NCBI GenBank assembly: GCA_016931935.1
Contig: JAFGDW010000333.1
Span: forward strand, 1 to 35,156
Direction: 5' to 3'
Origin: Candidatus Zhuqueibacterota bacterium
GTDB taxonomy: Bacteria; Zhuqueibacterota; Zhuqueibacteria; Thermofontimicrobiales; Thiofontviventaceae
DNA: 35,156 bases
Part shown: piece by piece, positions 26,507 to 34,915 of the stretch
Position numbering within the stretch: the stretch's first letter is position 1
Layout: every line of letters starts with the position of its first letter
Made by a program: the position numbers and the translations under genes
The notes under the pieces: model-generated
What the model saw: only the letters and a program-made list of their open reading frames with translations
What the model was told of the DNA's origin: nothing
Database searches by the model: none

Positions 26507-26554
26507 GTTTTGGGTTGCGCATTATATGCACTCAGGTGAAATGTATGCACGTTT

Positions 26555-27550
26555 TTAAAATGAGAAAAGTTCGTGTCTGCGTGGAAAAAGACTGAATATC
26601 CCTCCGGTGTGTACAAAGAGAATGATGGATGATTTTGAGAATCGGCCGCTATTGATTTGTTGCGTCAGTCCATACATGGTTTTACCGGTATAGACGGGAT
26701 CGAGCAGTAGCCCGGTCGTGCGGGCAATGTTGTGGATAAATGCCAGCTCATCCTGCGAACTGATCGCGTAGCCCTGTCCGACATACCCATCGATTATGCG
26801 AACATCCGCTGAAGACAGTCCCAATTTCAAATGAAAGGTCTGTTGGAAATCGTTTAAAATCGCACCAACTACATCGATAAAATACGCGGCATCGTCGCAT
26901 ACATTAATGCCGATTACGTCGTATGACTGTTCAAATAACGCCTTGCCCAGTATCAGACCGGCAAGCGTTCCGCCCGAACCGGTTGCGCACACAATTGTAT
27001 CAATCGTGATGTGCTGTGCTTCAAGCTGTTTGATAATTTCCTCGGTTGCGGCTACATATCCCCATGATCCTAGCGCATCCGATGCGCCTTCGGGAATAAT
27101 AAACGCTTTATGATCCTGCGTTGCCAATTGTTCGGCAACGGATTGCATGATTTCCATCCGTTGACTGCTGTATTGTTCGGGCGTGATATACGTAATGTCA
27201 GCGCCGACCATTTTATCGATCAGCAGGTTGCCATCCGGTTCTGCGTCAGGTGTGCCGCGTAGCACGAGCTGGCATGACATACCAGATTGTGCTGCAGCAA
27301 CGGCGGTCGCCCGCGAATGATTGGATTGTGCGCCGCCGCAGGTGATGAGTGTATCCGCACCCTGGCGCTGCGCTTCGGCAATCACAAATTCCAGCTTGCG
27401 GATTTTATTCCCTGAAAGCGCACAGCCGGTCAGGTCATCACGCTTGATGAAAACAGTCGGTGCTTCATGATTGAATACATCCGACCTGAATGGTTGAATT
27501 GGCGTCGGTAAGTGAGCGAGTGACACACGGGGCGGGTAGGTAAATTGCAT
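26555..27550 (-). CDS. dcyD: D-cysteine desulfhydrase-like PLP enzyme
   Basis: This 331-residue enzyme is of the tryptophan-synthase-beta fold (fold type II), ACC deaminase/D-cysteine desulfhydrase family. The start at 27550 (MQFTYPPRVSLAHLPTPIQP) matches the family N-terminus and has a GGAG ribosome-binding site; the open frame upstream to 27727 is repeat DNA. The PLP lysine is K49 in LSGNKIRKLEF. The substrate loop is CGGAQSNHSRATA and the phosphate loop TGSGGTLAGL. The segment DPVYTGKTMYGL has threonine where ACC deaminases carry glutamate (VYEGK), which favours D-cysteine desulfhydrase. The predicted reaction is D-cysteine to pyruvate, sulfide and ammonia. Other D-amino-acid substrates are possible. 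Confidence 0.85.
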   Translation of the reverse strand: MQFTYPPRVSLAHLPTPIQPFRSDVFNHEAPTVFIKRDDLTGCALSGNKIRKLEFVIAEAQRQGADTLITCGGAQSNHSRATAVAAAQSGMSCQLVLRGTPDAEPDGNLLIDKMVGADITYITPEQYSSQRMEIMQSVAEQLATQDHKAFIIPEGASDALGSWGYVAATEEIIKQLEAQHITIDTIVCATGSGGTLAGLILGKALFEQSYDVIGINVCDDAAYFIDVVGAILNDFQQTFHLKLGLSSADVRIIDGYVGQGYAISSQDELAFIHNIARTTGLLLDPVYTGKTMYGLTQQINSGRFSKSSIILFVHTGGIFSLFPRRHELFSF

Positions 27551-27596
27551 GATTGTATCTCCGATTTGGTGGTTTATCAGATCAAGTTTCTGAGAA

Positions 27597-28088
27597 TTAT
27601 CTGTGAGTGAATCTATTAATGGGTTTCTTATCGATTTTATACCGGACTGAAGACAAGAGAAGGGGAGACAAGGGGAAGGGGAGGAAAAGCATCTCCCTGT
27701 CACCTTGTCTCCCACGCTTTCCAACACAATTACATAAAACTCTGCGTAACTTAAAATAATCGCTCATAAAACGAATTATTCCATTTTCAACATAAGCGAC
27801 AGTTACCCCGGAATTTTCATATGATTGCCCGGACTTGTGAACGCCTGTATTGGTCCATACCACCACAAACACTCCGGTTTGGTGAATGATGTCGAGCACC
27901 GTGAATGTGAGCGTTGGGTATTGTCGGAATAGAATTCGCAGGAATTTTTGAATTCGGGTGAGACCATGCAGTGGAGCAGTCCCCGGGAAATGAAACTCTG
28001 TATCATCATTTACAATGTCAGCGAGCTTGTCCAGACTGCGAGAATTCATGCACGAGAAGAGTTGGTCGGCAATTTCGGTTTCACTCAT
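27597..28088 (-). CDS. NTF2/SnoaL-like small protein with repeat-derived C-terminal tail
   Basis: This 163-residue protein is counted from ATG 28088, which has a GGAG ribosome-binding site. Residues 1-115 fit the NTF2-like/SnoaL cone fold: MSETEIADQLFSCMNSRSLDKLADIV, DDTEFHFPG, IQKFLRILFRQYPTLTF and IIRFMSDYFKLRR. Members of this fold include isomerases, hydrolases and stress proteins, so no reaction can be assigned. The usual family end is close to SDYF. The remaining 45 or so residues are encoded by an inverted repeat (GGGAGACAAGG/CCTTGTCTCCC) and look like read-through into inserted noncoding DNA. It lies 46 bp upstream of the desulfhydrase gene on the same strand. Confidence 0.7.
   Translation of the reverse strand: MSETEIADQLFSCMNSRSLDKLADIVNDDTEFHFPGTAPLHGLTRIQKFLRILFRQYPTLTFTVLDIIHQTGVFVVVWTNTGVHKSGQSYENSGVTVAYVENGIIRFMSDYFKLRRVLCNCVGKRGRQGDREMLFLPFPLSPLLLSSVRYKIDKKPINRFTHR
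27663..27713. repeat. GGGAGACAAGG inverted repeat
   Basis: GGGAGACAAGG (27663-27673) and CCTTGTCTCCC (27703-27713) are perfect 11-bp inverted arms around a purine-rich centre. The element overlaps the 3' end of the NTF2-like reading frame and supplies its atypical tail. Confidence 0.65.
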
Positions 28089-28233
28089 AGATTCTCCGAT
28101 TATTTGTTTTTGAAATATAACGGATTTGCTATGAATTCGCAAGTGAAAAAATGCTTTTCAATTTGTCCGTATTTTTATTTGACATTGATGTTGAATATTT
28201 GTATTATGGCAATTCAGTTAACAGAGTCTAATG

Positions 28234-28400
28234 TGGAACGAGTAAATGTTTAAACGTGCGACGCACTTTTATCACTGTGAGAATATTGAGTTACTAAATG
28301 CACGAACTGATTTCCAACGAATACAAGTGCGTCGCACGACTGATTCCAAAACACATGTGAACAGTTGCATTTGTAAAATTTAAGATGGAATGAGTAAATG
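28234..28400. repeat. Direct repeat of the SLC13 start region enclosing a 13-bp inverted repeat
   Basis: TGGAACGAGTAAATG (28234-28248) and TGGAATGAGTAAATG (28386-28400) agree at 14 of 15 positions; the second contains the ribosome-binding site and ATG of the transporter. Between them lie perfect inverted arms GTGCGACGCACTT (28256-28268) and AAGTGCGTCGCAC (28325-28337). The first copy opens a 46-codon frame that ends just before the second copy. Insertion of a small element or a local duplication would explain this. Confidence 0.6.
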
Positions 28401-30176
28401 GATTTCGCATTCTGGTATACGACGATTATTCTTGTGATCATGACAATTTTGCTTGTCCGCGAATTGATCAGCCCCGAGCTTGTTATTTTTTCGGCGGTGT
28501 TGTTATTGGTCGTTGGTGGCATAATTAATGTTGATGAGGCGCTCGGCGGTTTTTCCAATACGGGGATGCTTACAGTGGCTTTCCTGTTTATTGTCGCCGC
28601 AGCAGTTAAAAATACCGGTGTTCTGAATTCTTTTGGCGATTTGCTGCTCGGACGTAACACCAATTCCAATATTCCCCGCAAACTAATGCGCTTTCTATTT
28701 CCGGTGTCGTTAATGTCCGCATTTTTTAATAACACACCGATCGTCGCCATGTTGATACCCACCATCCATGACTGGGCAAGGAAAAACGATTATGCCGTGT
28801 CAAAATTTCTGATCCCTCTTTCTTACGCGGCGATTGTCGGTGGCATGTGTACGTTAATCGGAACAAGCACCAATCTCGTCGTGCACGGTTTGATGCTGGA
28901 CAGCGGCATGCCGGGAATGACTTTTTTTGAAATAACCAAAGTCGGGCTCCCGATTGCTATAATAAGTATTACAATTATTGCCCTGTTTGGTTATCGATTA
29001 TTGCCGGATCGTATAGAGCCGTTGCTGCAGTTTGGCGAGAACACGCGTGAATTTGTCGTGGCATTGAAAGTGGAGCCGGAATACCAGTTTGTTGGCAGAA
29101 CCATCGAGCAAGCGGGATTGCGTCATTTAAAGGGATTGTTCCTGTTTCAGATTGAACGGGCGGCAAAAACGCTGGCGGTGATTGGCCCGGAAGAAACGAT
29201 TCAACTTGAAGACCGCTTGTTCTTCACCGGTCTGCCCGCAACGATAATGGAATTGCAGAAAACCCCCGGTTTACGATTGCTGAAAGAATCTGCATTTGAT
29301 TTAAAAAATTACGATGCTGATCTTGTGCGCGCGTATGAGGCAGTTATTTCCCCCAGTTCACCGCTAAAAGGCATGAATGTCCGGGAAAGCAATTTCCGTA
29401 GCCGCTATAATGCGGTGATTATCGCTATTCACCGGAACGGTGAGCGGATAAAGAAGAAAATCGGAGATATTGTTTTGCGCGAAGGTGATACGTTGTTGAT
29501 GCTGGCGCGTCATGATTTTTTAAACAAGTGGTACAATTCCAAAGATTTTTATTTGATTTCCGAATCAGAAAAGGTGCCATCCAAACCGCACTGGCATGCA
29601 TGGTTTTCCGTGGGTGTTTTTGCATGCATGTTGGTGGTAATGGGTTTGGGGCTATTTCCGATTGTGGTCGTCGCAGGACTGGCAGCGCTTGCGCTAATTT
29701 TTTCCAGAAGCATTTCAAAAAAAGAAGCTCAGCAGAGCCTGCAATACAGCGTACTCATTATTATTGCCTCGTCGTTCGGAATTTCCAAAGCCATGCAAAA
29801 TTCGGGAGTGGCAGAATTTCTGGCCCATTTCATTGTGAATGGCATGGGAACGTGGGGCACAATCGGTATATTGATTGGCGTTTATTTCATGACAAGTTTT
29901 TATACGGAAATTATTACCAACAATGCTGCCGCAGCGCTGTTGTTTCCGATCGCCGTTGCTGCCTCAACGGAATTAGGTGTGGATGCCCGTCCGTTTGTAA
30001 TTGCTGTGGCTATTGCTGCATCCGCCAGCTTTGCCACCCCGATCGGCTATCAAACCAATTTGATGGTGTACAGTCCCGGCGGTTATAAATTCCGGGATTT
30101 CCTGAAAATTGGTGTCCCGATGAATATTTTTGTGGGTGTGTTAGCCATCCTGCTTATTCACTGGATTTATTTTTAG
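28398..30176 (+). CDS. SLC13/DASS-type transporter with two RCK_C (TrkA-C) domains
   Basis: This 592-residue inner-membrane ion-coupled transporter belongs to the divalent-anion/Na+ symporter group. N-terminal helices run to about residue 200, with SAFFNNTPIVAMLIP and GTSTNLVVHG, the first half of the duplicated transport motif. Residues about 215-300 and 310-385 are two cytoplasmic RCK_C domains (VEPEYQFVGRTIEQAGLRHL, SPSSPLKGMNVRESNFRSRY). The second membrane half follows with ITNNAAAALLFPIAVA and FATPIGYQTNLMVYSPGGY. Proteins of this architecture are often annotated as sulfate, citrate or generic SLC13 transporters. The substrate cannot be read from sequence. It is divergent from the NTF2-like gene and convergent with bshA. 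Confidence 0.92.
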   Translation: MDFAFWYTTIILVIMTILLVRELISPELVIFSAVLLLVVGGIINVDEALGGFSNTGMLTVAFLFIVAAAVKNTGVLNSFGDLLLGRNTNSNIPRKLMRFLFPVSLMSAFFNNTPIVAMLIPTIHDWARKNDYAVSKFLIPLSYAAIVGGMCTLIGTSTNLVVHGLMLDSGMPGMTFFEITKVGLPIAIISITIIALFGYRLLPDRIEPLLQFGENTREFVVALKVEPEYQFVGRTIEQAGLRHLKGLFLFQIERAAKTLAVIGPEETIQLEDRLFFTGLPATIMELQKTPGLRLLKESAFDLKNYDADLVRAYEAVISPSSPLKGMNVRESNFRSRYNAVIIAIHRNGERIKKKIGDIVLREGDTLLMLARHDFLNKWYNSKDFYLISESEKVPSKPHWHAWFSVGVFACMLVVMGLGLFPIVVVAGLAALALIFSRSISKKEAQQSLQYSVLIIIASSFGISKAMQNSGVAEFLAHFIVNGMGTWGTIGILIGVYFMTSFYTEIITNNAAAALLFPIAVAASTELGVDARPFVIAVAIAASASFATPIGYQTNLMVYSPGGYKFRDFLKIGVPMNIFVGVLAILLIHWIYF

Positions 30177-30217
30177 CATCGCGGCAATTTGCTGGTGAAT
30201 CGTCAAACGTGGCTTTT

Positions 30218-30243
30218 CCTGAAATTCATTTTAGAATTTCAGG
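30218..30243. terminator. Hairpin between the convergent transporter and bshA genes
   Basis: CCTGAAATTC (30218-30227) and GAATTTCAGG (30234-30243) are perfect 10-bp arms with a 6-base loop. It lies 41 bp after the transporter stop and 36 bp from the end of the convergent bshA gene, so it probably ends transcription from one or both sides. T tracts are weak. Confidence 0.5.
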
Positions 30244-30279
30244 TAATATATATTCGTCTCACGTCTGCCATTTCACGTC

Positions 30280-31395
30280 TCACAACAACGATCTGTACAA
30301 CGCCTCATACTGCGGAATAATTGATTGTGCCTCATATAAATCCATCACACGTCTGCGTGCCGCTACCCTGAACGCTTCGTGTTTTTTGGGATCGGATAAC
30401 AATGAAATAGCATAGTTAGCCATCTCCCGGATTTCACCGACTGGCGCCAGAAAACCGGAGACACCATGTTCCACTACTTCCGGTAGACCGCCAACTGATG
30501 TTCCCACAACCGGCACACCACAAGCCATCGCCTCCAGCGCAGCCAGGCCAAAGCTTTCCTGTTCACTCGGTAGCAAAAATAGATCGGTGCAATGCAACAG
30601 CGGTTCCATTTGATCTTGCTCACCCAGAAAGATAACGTCCTTCTGAACTTGTAGCTCTCTCGCCAATTGCTGAACGAACAATCGTTCTGGCCCATCGCCA
30701 ATGAAAATTAATTTAGCCGCCATTTGTTTGCGCACTTCGGCAAATATCCGGGTGACATCGCCCACGCGTTTCACCGGACGAAAGTTGGACGCATGTACTA
30801 AAATCGGCTCATTATTAGGCGCGTACGTGGTTTTCAGGCAAGCATCTTTATTATTTTTACACCGCAATGTGTCGATGAAATTAGGAATGACGTGAATTTC
30901 CTTTTGAATCGAAAATTCATCAATCGTGCGTTGCCGGAGATAGTGCGAGACCGCCGTTACCGCGTCCGATTCTTCAATCGTGAATTTAATCACGCGGTGA
31001 AATGATTGATCCGTCCCGACCAATGTGATATCTGTGCCGTGCAGTGTGGTAATGGTTTTTATGGTGTGATCTCTCAAAATTTGCTTGGCAAGATAAGCGC
31101 TGGTCGCGTGGGGAATTGCATAATGCGCATGAATCAGTTCTATACCATACTCTTCCACCAATTCAACCAGTTTTGTTGCCAGTCCCAGCGCATAGGGCGG
31201 ATACTTGAATAGCGGATAGGTGGCTACATTCACTTCATGCACGTAAATTTGCTGATGAAACGAACGCAGCCGAAATGGTGTTGCATAACTAATAATATGA
31301 ACTTCATGTCCGCGATTGGCCAACCCAATCGCCAGTTCGGAGGCAACAACGCCACTGCCGCCGTGAGTCGGATAACATACAATGCCAATTTTCAT
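30280..31395 (-). CDS. bshA: N-acetyl-alpha-D-glucosaminyl L-malate synthase (bacillithiol step 1)
   Basis: This 371-residue GT4-family glycosyltransferase transfers GlcNAc from UDP-GlcNAc to L-malate, the first step of bacillithiol synthesis. The start [22 protein letters not shown] is diagnostic of BshA, as is the H(A)[15 protein letters not shown] segment. The Rossmann C-domain carries [21 protein letters not shown] with the GT4 E-x7-E pair, followed by [16 protein letters not shown]. Length matches the family (about 375). bshB1 is encoded 3.3 kb away on the same strand with one gene in between, which supports the assignment. No bshC is in the window. The gene starts 36 bp from a modular palindromic element. 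Confidence 0.95.
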   Translation of the reverse strand: MKIGIVCYPTHGGSGVVASELAIGLANRGHEVHIISYATPFRLRSFHQQIYVHEVNVATYPLFKYPPYALGLATKLVELVEEYGIELIHAHYAIPHATSAYLAKQILRDHTIKTITTLHGTDITLVGTDQSFHRVIKFTIEESDAVTAVSHYLRQRTIDEFSIQKEIHVIPNFIDTLRCKNNKDACLKTTYAPNNEPILVHASNFRPVKRVGDVTRIFAEVRKQMAAKLIFIGDGPERLFVQQLARELQVQKDVIFLGEQDQMEPLLHCTDLFLLPSEQESFGLAALEAMACGVPVVGTSVGGLPEVVEHGVSGFLAPVGEIREMANYAISLLSDPKKHEAFRVAARRRVMDLYEAQSIIPQYEALYRSLL

Positions 31396-31430
31396 GCGAA
31401 ATCCTTACGTTTTATAGTTTTTCTTTTTTA

Positions 31431-31549
31431 GTATCCATTCAATATTAGTTGGTTATGTTGACTTCGACAAGCTCAGGGTACAGAATACGCCGTTGGCTGA
31501 TCCCGCCGAAAAGGCGGGACAACAAAACCATACAAAATTGAGTGGATAC
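31431..31549 (+). repeat. Modular palindromic element, copy B (119 bp)
   Basis: It begins GTATCCATTCAATATTAG and ends ATTGAGTGGATAC. The core reads CTTCGACAAGCTCAGGGTAC. Compared with copies A and C it lacks the CCGTTCGTG...GCGAGAC block of about 50 bases, and the flanks are joined at CGACA/AAGCTC. The 3' module has GTTGGCTGATCCCGCC and a CCCGCC/GGCGGG hairpin, as in copy C. It lies immediately upstream of bshA. Confidence 0.75.
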
Positions 31550-31824
31550 AAAATTCACATGATTTAAGGGTGGACATTGAAATCCACAAAAAATGTGCGA
31601 TGATTAAGATTCTATTTATTCGAAATGATCGGTGCGCTACTTGCCTTTAAACAGGTGATTTTGGCGATAGCCCAAACACCTGTTAAGTGTCTCTCCGAAA
31701 ATGATGATATTCGTAGCGCTATCATTTTGTCTGCAATCTGAATATTGAATTTAACATCCGTTTTATCACAAGCTATCCCGCCATCGGCGGGATTGTACTC
31801 CGAAATAGGACAGACAATATTCAA
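31550..31824. other. Intergenic region with several small hairpins, no gene seen
   Basis: Three hairpins are visible: AACAGGTG/CACCTGTT at about 31649-31685, AAAATGAT/ATCATTTT at about 31698-31728, and ATCCCGCC/GGCGGGAT with an ATC loop at about 31775-31793. An open frame on the minus strand here has no family resemblance. It separates the barrel gene from bshA. Confidence 0.45.
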
Positions 31825-33942
31825 TCAACGAAGCACATTAAAATTTACTGAAACGCCTGTCCCCGAAATATTATTGTGAACCACATCCAGCCGCAGGAAA
31901 TTCAATCGGTCGCCAATGGCGCAACCGACTTCGTGATATCCATCCGTTGCGGCCGTTGAAAAATTATCCGGGTAGGGAACATGCTTCCCGGAAAGATCAC
32001 TCCAGCCGGCGCCGTACCATGTGGTGAATTGCAGCTTGGTAATTACCGGCAGTTTTAGTCCGGCATCGGCCAAGCTTGAACCCGGGATCGTATAATCAAG
32101 CACGGCGCTGGCCATCCGATCGCCGGTAAACGCGAACGGTTCGACGCCGCGGAATTGACCATAATAATGTAAAAACGATTTCCCCCCAAAATAAAACAGG
32201 TGTTGCGTTGGTAGCAAGCCACGCGATGCACCGGCGCTTAGAAATCCATTTAATTGTCCCGGTCCTACAGCGGAGAATCGTTGGCGAAATTGTGCCTGTA
32301 TTTTGGTGAAGTTGAAATCACTGTTGAAAAATTCCCGCGGACTGTGCAGCAGTTCCAGCTTGAATTCCGTCGCAAACGTTTGGTAACTGAACATCGCCTG
32401 CATGCCCCGAAACATACCTTCGGCGCTTGCGGGATTGGAACGGAATTCGTCCTTTCTGTGGAGCAAGCTGAAATCGGCATGGTTGTCTGCGCTGGTTTCC
32501 CGCTCTAAAATGGCCGTCAGCTTCAACGCTGTGTGATCGGTCATGCGATAACTTATTCCCAGCGTTGCGCCGCTGGCATAAAAATAATTTCGAAAATCTT
32601 GCTTGAACAGAAAGCTCGACAGCGTATTTCGTCCCGTGCTCATCCAGGGATAATTGTCAGCAAAGCTCAACGTGCGGTAGGCATTGCCTTCGATCATCCA
32701 GCGCTGCCGGGTGTCCGGATAGTGCAGCAGCGTTGCCCGATATTTCCATTTGCGATCGCCAAAACCATACCCCGCCTGCAATCCCAGCATGGATCGCGGG
32801 ATGAACAGGTTTGTCGCCTGATAACCGTAGGAGAGCCGCAGACCATCCACGCGGTTGTACTGCACGACATCCGCAATTCGTTTTAGCGGCGCCACATAAC
32901 GATCGAAGCCATACGCAAGCTTTGTATTGGTCGCATATGTACGCATAACCTCCGAACGAATGAGCGAACGGAACAAGTCATCGCTTTCTGCATCATTTTC
33001 GATATCGGTGAGTAGCCGCTTCCGGATACGCTCCAGCGAATCTGGATTTAACATAACCAGTTGCTGCTGAAAGAACGAATCGGGTTGAAACGTAACTGCC
33101 TGATTCACGAGTGTATCCGGGGCAACGGTATTAATGTCATACAGATCGAATTCAGTAATCCGCTCCATCCCGGCGCGAATTCCCATGCGGTTGAACGTGC
33201 CGGATTCAATGACCCGTGCCGGCAGCCAAAATGTGTTATAGTAAAGCAAGAAAGTCGTTTTAATTCGAAAATCATCGATTCCACCAATCGAGATCGATGT
33301 GCGCCGTCCTTCCCGTTTGGCAGAGACTTTGGAGAACCGGCAGGCTTCGTTGAGCGTAATATCCGATCCCACCACAACATGCCGGTGGGGATCAATTTGA
33401 AATGTACCTATTACTGCCGGAACGCGATTGTCCTTCGGCTCCACATGAATTGTATAAACCAGATTTTCATCAGTCCCGACCGAATACAACAAGCGATACG
33501 TGTAAACGTTTTCTGCGCCAGGAGAAAATGGATACAGTGGCGTTTTTGTCAGGTTGGAATCAAGATTGCTGGTCGCCTGCGAGAGAGAATGAGTATACGG
33601 AAACGGATTCGGCAATTGATTGGGAAGAGCCGTTACAGCGCTGTCCGCAGCGCTGTTGGCATCAGCGAGATAAACGATTCTTAATGAATCCGGCTTCTCC
33701 CAAAATCCACGAAAAAAATTTTCCCGTTGATACAACATTTTTCGAAAATCAAGAATACCGGCAGAGACATAGATATGAATTTGTGAATGCCCCTCAAATG
33801 TCATCGACTGGAGCGAATCGTAAGCTGATTGACTGCGCAATTGGACTGCCTTTATGATTTCATCAATTTGTGGCGTTTTGGCGAATAATGAGTGCGAAAC
33901 ACAAAAAATACATGCAATAGAAAGAAGAACAAAACGTCTCAT
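31825..33942 (-). CDS. Predicted outer-membrane beta-barrel protein coupled to bshB1
   Basis: This 705-residue protein has a signal peptide (MRRFVLLSIACIFCVSHSLFAK). Residues about 25-290 form a periplasmic region with beta-strand and LolA-like character (SLQSMTFEGHSQIHIYVS, VIGTFQIDPHRHVVVGSDI, LLYYNTFWLPARVIESG). From about 345 to the end, alternating amphipathic strands with GYQATNL, LQAGYGFGDRKWKY, GISYRMTDHTALKL and AVLDYTIPGSS suggest a barrel of the Omp85/surface-antigen or DUF5686-like kind. I cannot name the family firmly. Its ATG overlaps the TGA of bshB1 as ATGA, so expression is probably translationally coupled. No published role in bacillithiol metabolism is known to me. Confidence 0.75.
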   Translation of the reverse strand: MRRFVLLSIACIFCVSHSLFAKTPQIDEIIKAVQLRSQSAYDSLQSMTFEGHSQIHIYVSAGILDFRKMLYQRENFFRGFWEKPDSLRIVYLADANSAADSAVTALPNQLPNPFPYTHSLSQATSNLDSNLTKTPLYPFSPGAENVYTYRLLYSVGTDENLVYTIHVEPKDNRVPAVIGTFQIDPHRHVVVGSDITLNEACRFSKVSAKREGRRTSISIGGIDDFRIKTTFLLYYNTFWLPARVIESGTFNRMGIRAGMERITEFDLYDINTVAPDTLVNQAVTFQPDSFFQQQLVMLNPDSLERIRKRLLTDIENDAESDDLFRSLIRSEVMRTYATNTKLAYGFDRYVAPLKRIADVVQYNRVDGLRLSYGYQATNLFIPRSMLGLQAGYGFGDRKWKYRATLLHYPDTRQRWMIEGNAYRTLSFADNYPWMSTGRNTLSSFLFKQDFRNYFYASGATLGISYRMTDHTALKLTAILERETSADNHADFSLLHRKDEFRSNPASAEGMFRGMQAMFSYQTFATEFKLELLHSPREFFNSDFNFTKIQAQFRQRFSAVGPGQLNGFLSAGASRGLLPTQHLFYFGGKSFLHYYGQFRGVEPFAFTGDRMASAVLDYTIPGSSLADAGLKLPVITKLQFTTWYGAGWSDLSGKHVPYPDNFSTAATDGYHEVGCAIGDRLNFLRLDVVHNNISGTGVSVNFNVLR

Positions 33943-34676
33943 GGAATCGTCTCCAGATATTCAGGGCCGAAATGGGCGACCGGATCGTCGATTTTAATCG
34001 CTTCCCGTACGAGAAATGGTTCGCCGTATTTCACGCCGATGTACGTGCCGTATTGCTTGTCGCGCGTAATGATGCGATCGAGAAAATCGGGACGGCTGAT
34101 CAACGTTTGATCGGGTCCATATTGCGCCATGTCCGGATTGTGGAATTGTGATTTATAGGCTAAAATAGATTTAATCTTAATTTTGTGATAGTCTGTAATA
34201 TCGACGATAAACGATGGTTTAAATTCAAACCGGCTGTGATAATACATCACTTTGTAGGGACGATGTGCATCCTGTCCCGTATCAATTTTTTTAAGACCGG
34301 CAAGGAAACATGCCTCGCGAACCAGTCGTGATGCCGCGCCATGATCCGGGTGACGAACCACCCAGTAGGGGGCAAACACAATCGATGGCTGGTACTCACG
34401 AATTTCGTGGATAAGTTTGAGCTTGTTCGCTTTATTGACTTCAACAAATCCATCGGGGAGGTCAAGCATGTTGTGTATACTAAGTTTGAGAATCTCCCCG
34501 GCAGTTTCAAATTCCTGCCGGCGAATTTCAGCATTTCCCCGGGTTCCCATCTCGCCCTGCGTCAGCGTAACAACACCTGTTTTATAGCCCAGCGCCTGTA
34601 ATTTGGCAATTGTACCGGAACAGCCAAGTTCTACATCATCGGCGTGAGCGCCAAATGCCAATACATCGAGTTTCAT
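33939..34676 (-). CDS. bshB1: Bacillithiol biosynthesis deacetylase BshB1
   Basis: This 245-residue zinc-dependent GlcNAc-malate deacetylase (PIG-L/LmbE family) carries out step 2 of bacillithiol synthesis. The metal/catalytic motif is GAHADDVELGC (residues 9-19; most relatives read AHPDD). The third ligand is in VVRHPDHGAASRLVREACFLAGL. SRPDFLDRIITRDKQYGTYIGVKYGEPF is a BshB1-type C-terminal signature, which separates it from mycothiol MshB. The start has an AAGGAA ribosome-binding site seven bases upstream. The stop overlaps the start of the barrel-protein gene. bshA lies downstream on the same strand. A modular palindromic element sits 22 bp upstream of the start codon. Confidence 0.95.
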   Translation of the reverse strand: MKLDVLAFGAHADDVELGCSGTIAKLQALGYKTGVVTLTQGEMGTRGNAEIRRQEFETAGEILKLSIHNMLDLPDGFVEVNKANKLKLIHEIREYQPSIVFAPYWVVRHPDHGAASRLVREACFLAGLKKIDTGQDAHRPYKVMYYHSRFEFKPSFIVDITDYHKIKIKSILAYKSQFHNPDMAQYGPDQTLISRPDFLDRIITRDKQYGTYIGVKYGEPFLVREAIKIDDPVAHFGPEYLETIP

Positions 34677-34698
34677 ATTTATTCCTTATATATAATTT

Positions 34699-34860
34699 GT
34701 ATCCACTCAATTTTGCATGGTTTTGCTGTCCCGCCTTTTCGGCGGGATCAGCCAACGTCTTAATCCGTACCCTGAGCTTGCCGTCTCGCAGCGGCGTGCT
34801 GCTGCTGTTCGCCGCACGAACGGTGTCGAAAGGTACTACCATAAATTATTGAACGGATAC
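34699..34860 (-). repeat. Modular palindromic element, copy C (162 bp)
   Basis: On the minus strand it begins GTATCCGTTCAATAA and ends ATTGAGTGGATAC. The 5' half matches copy A: CTTTCGACACCGTTCGTG and GCACGCCGCTGCGAGACGGC. The 3' half matches copy B: AAGCTCAGGGTACGGA, GTTGGCTGATCCCGCC, the CCCGCC/GGCGGG hairpin and AAAACCAT.CAAAATTGAG. It lies immediately upstream of bshB1. Confidence 0.75.
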
Positions 34861-34882
34861 TATAATTTCATTAATGCAAATT

Positions 34883-34915
34883 AGCGATCGTATGGCTTCA
34901 AGCGATACGATCGCT
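34883..34915. repeat. 33-nt near-perfect palindrome
   Basis: AGCGATCGTAT (34883-34893) and ATACGATCGCT (34905-34915) are perfect 11-bp arms. Inside them GCTT and AAGC also pair around a single central base, leaving one mismatch in the whole 33-nt structure. The size and single-base centre are the same as for the palindrome at 20858-20890. Confidence 0.65.

Noticed and set aside
26349..26531. 60-codon minus-strand open frame between desulfhydrase and VIT/VWA genes
   Set aside because: It consists mostly of a long inverted repeat that behaves like a terminator; the amino-acid sequence has no recognisable domain.
27551..27727. N-terminal extension of the desulfhydrase
   Set aside because: It would translate the GGGAGACAAGG inverted repeat and overlap the NTF2-like gene; the start at 27550 has a ribosome-binding site and fits the family.
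31612..31824. 70-codon minus-strand frame between the barrel gene and bshA
   Set aside because: Crosses three small hairpins and resembles no family.
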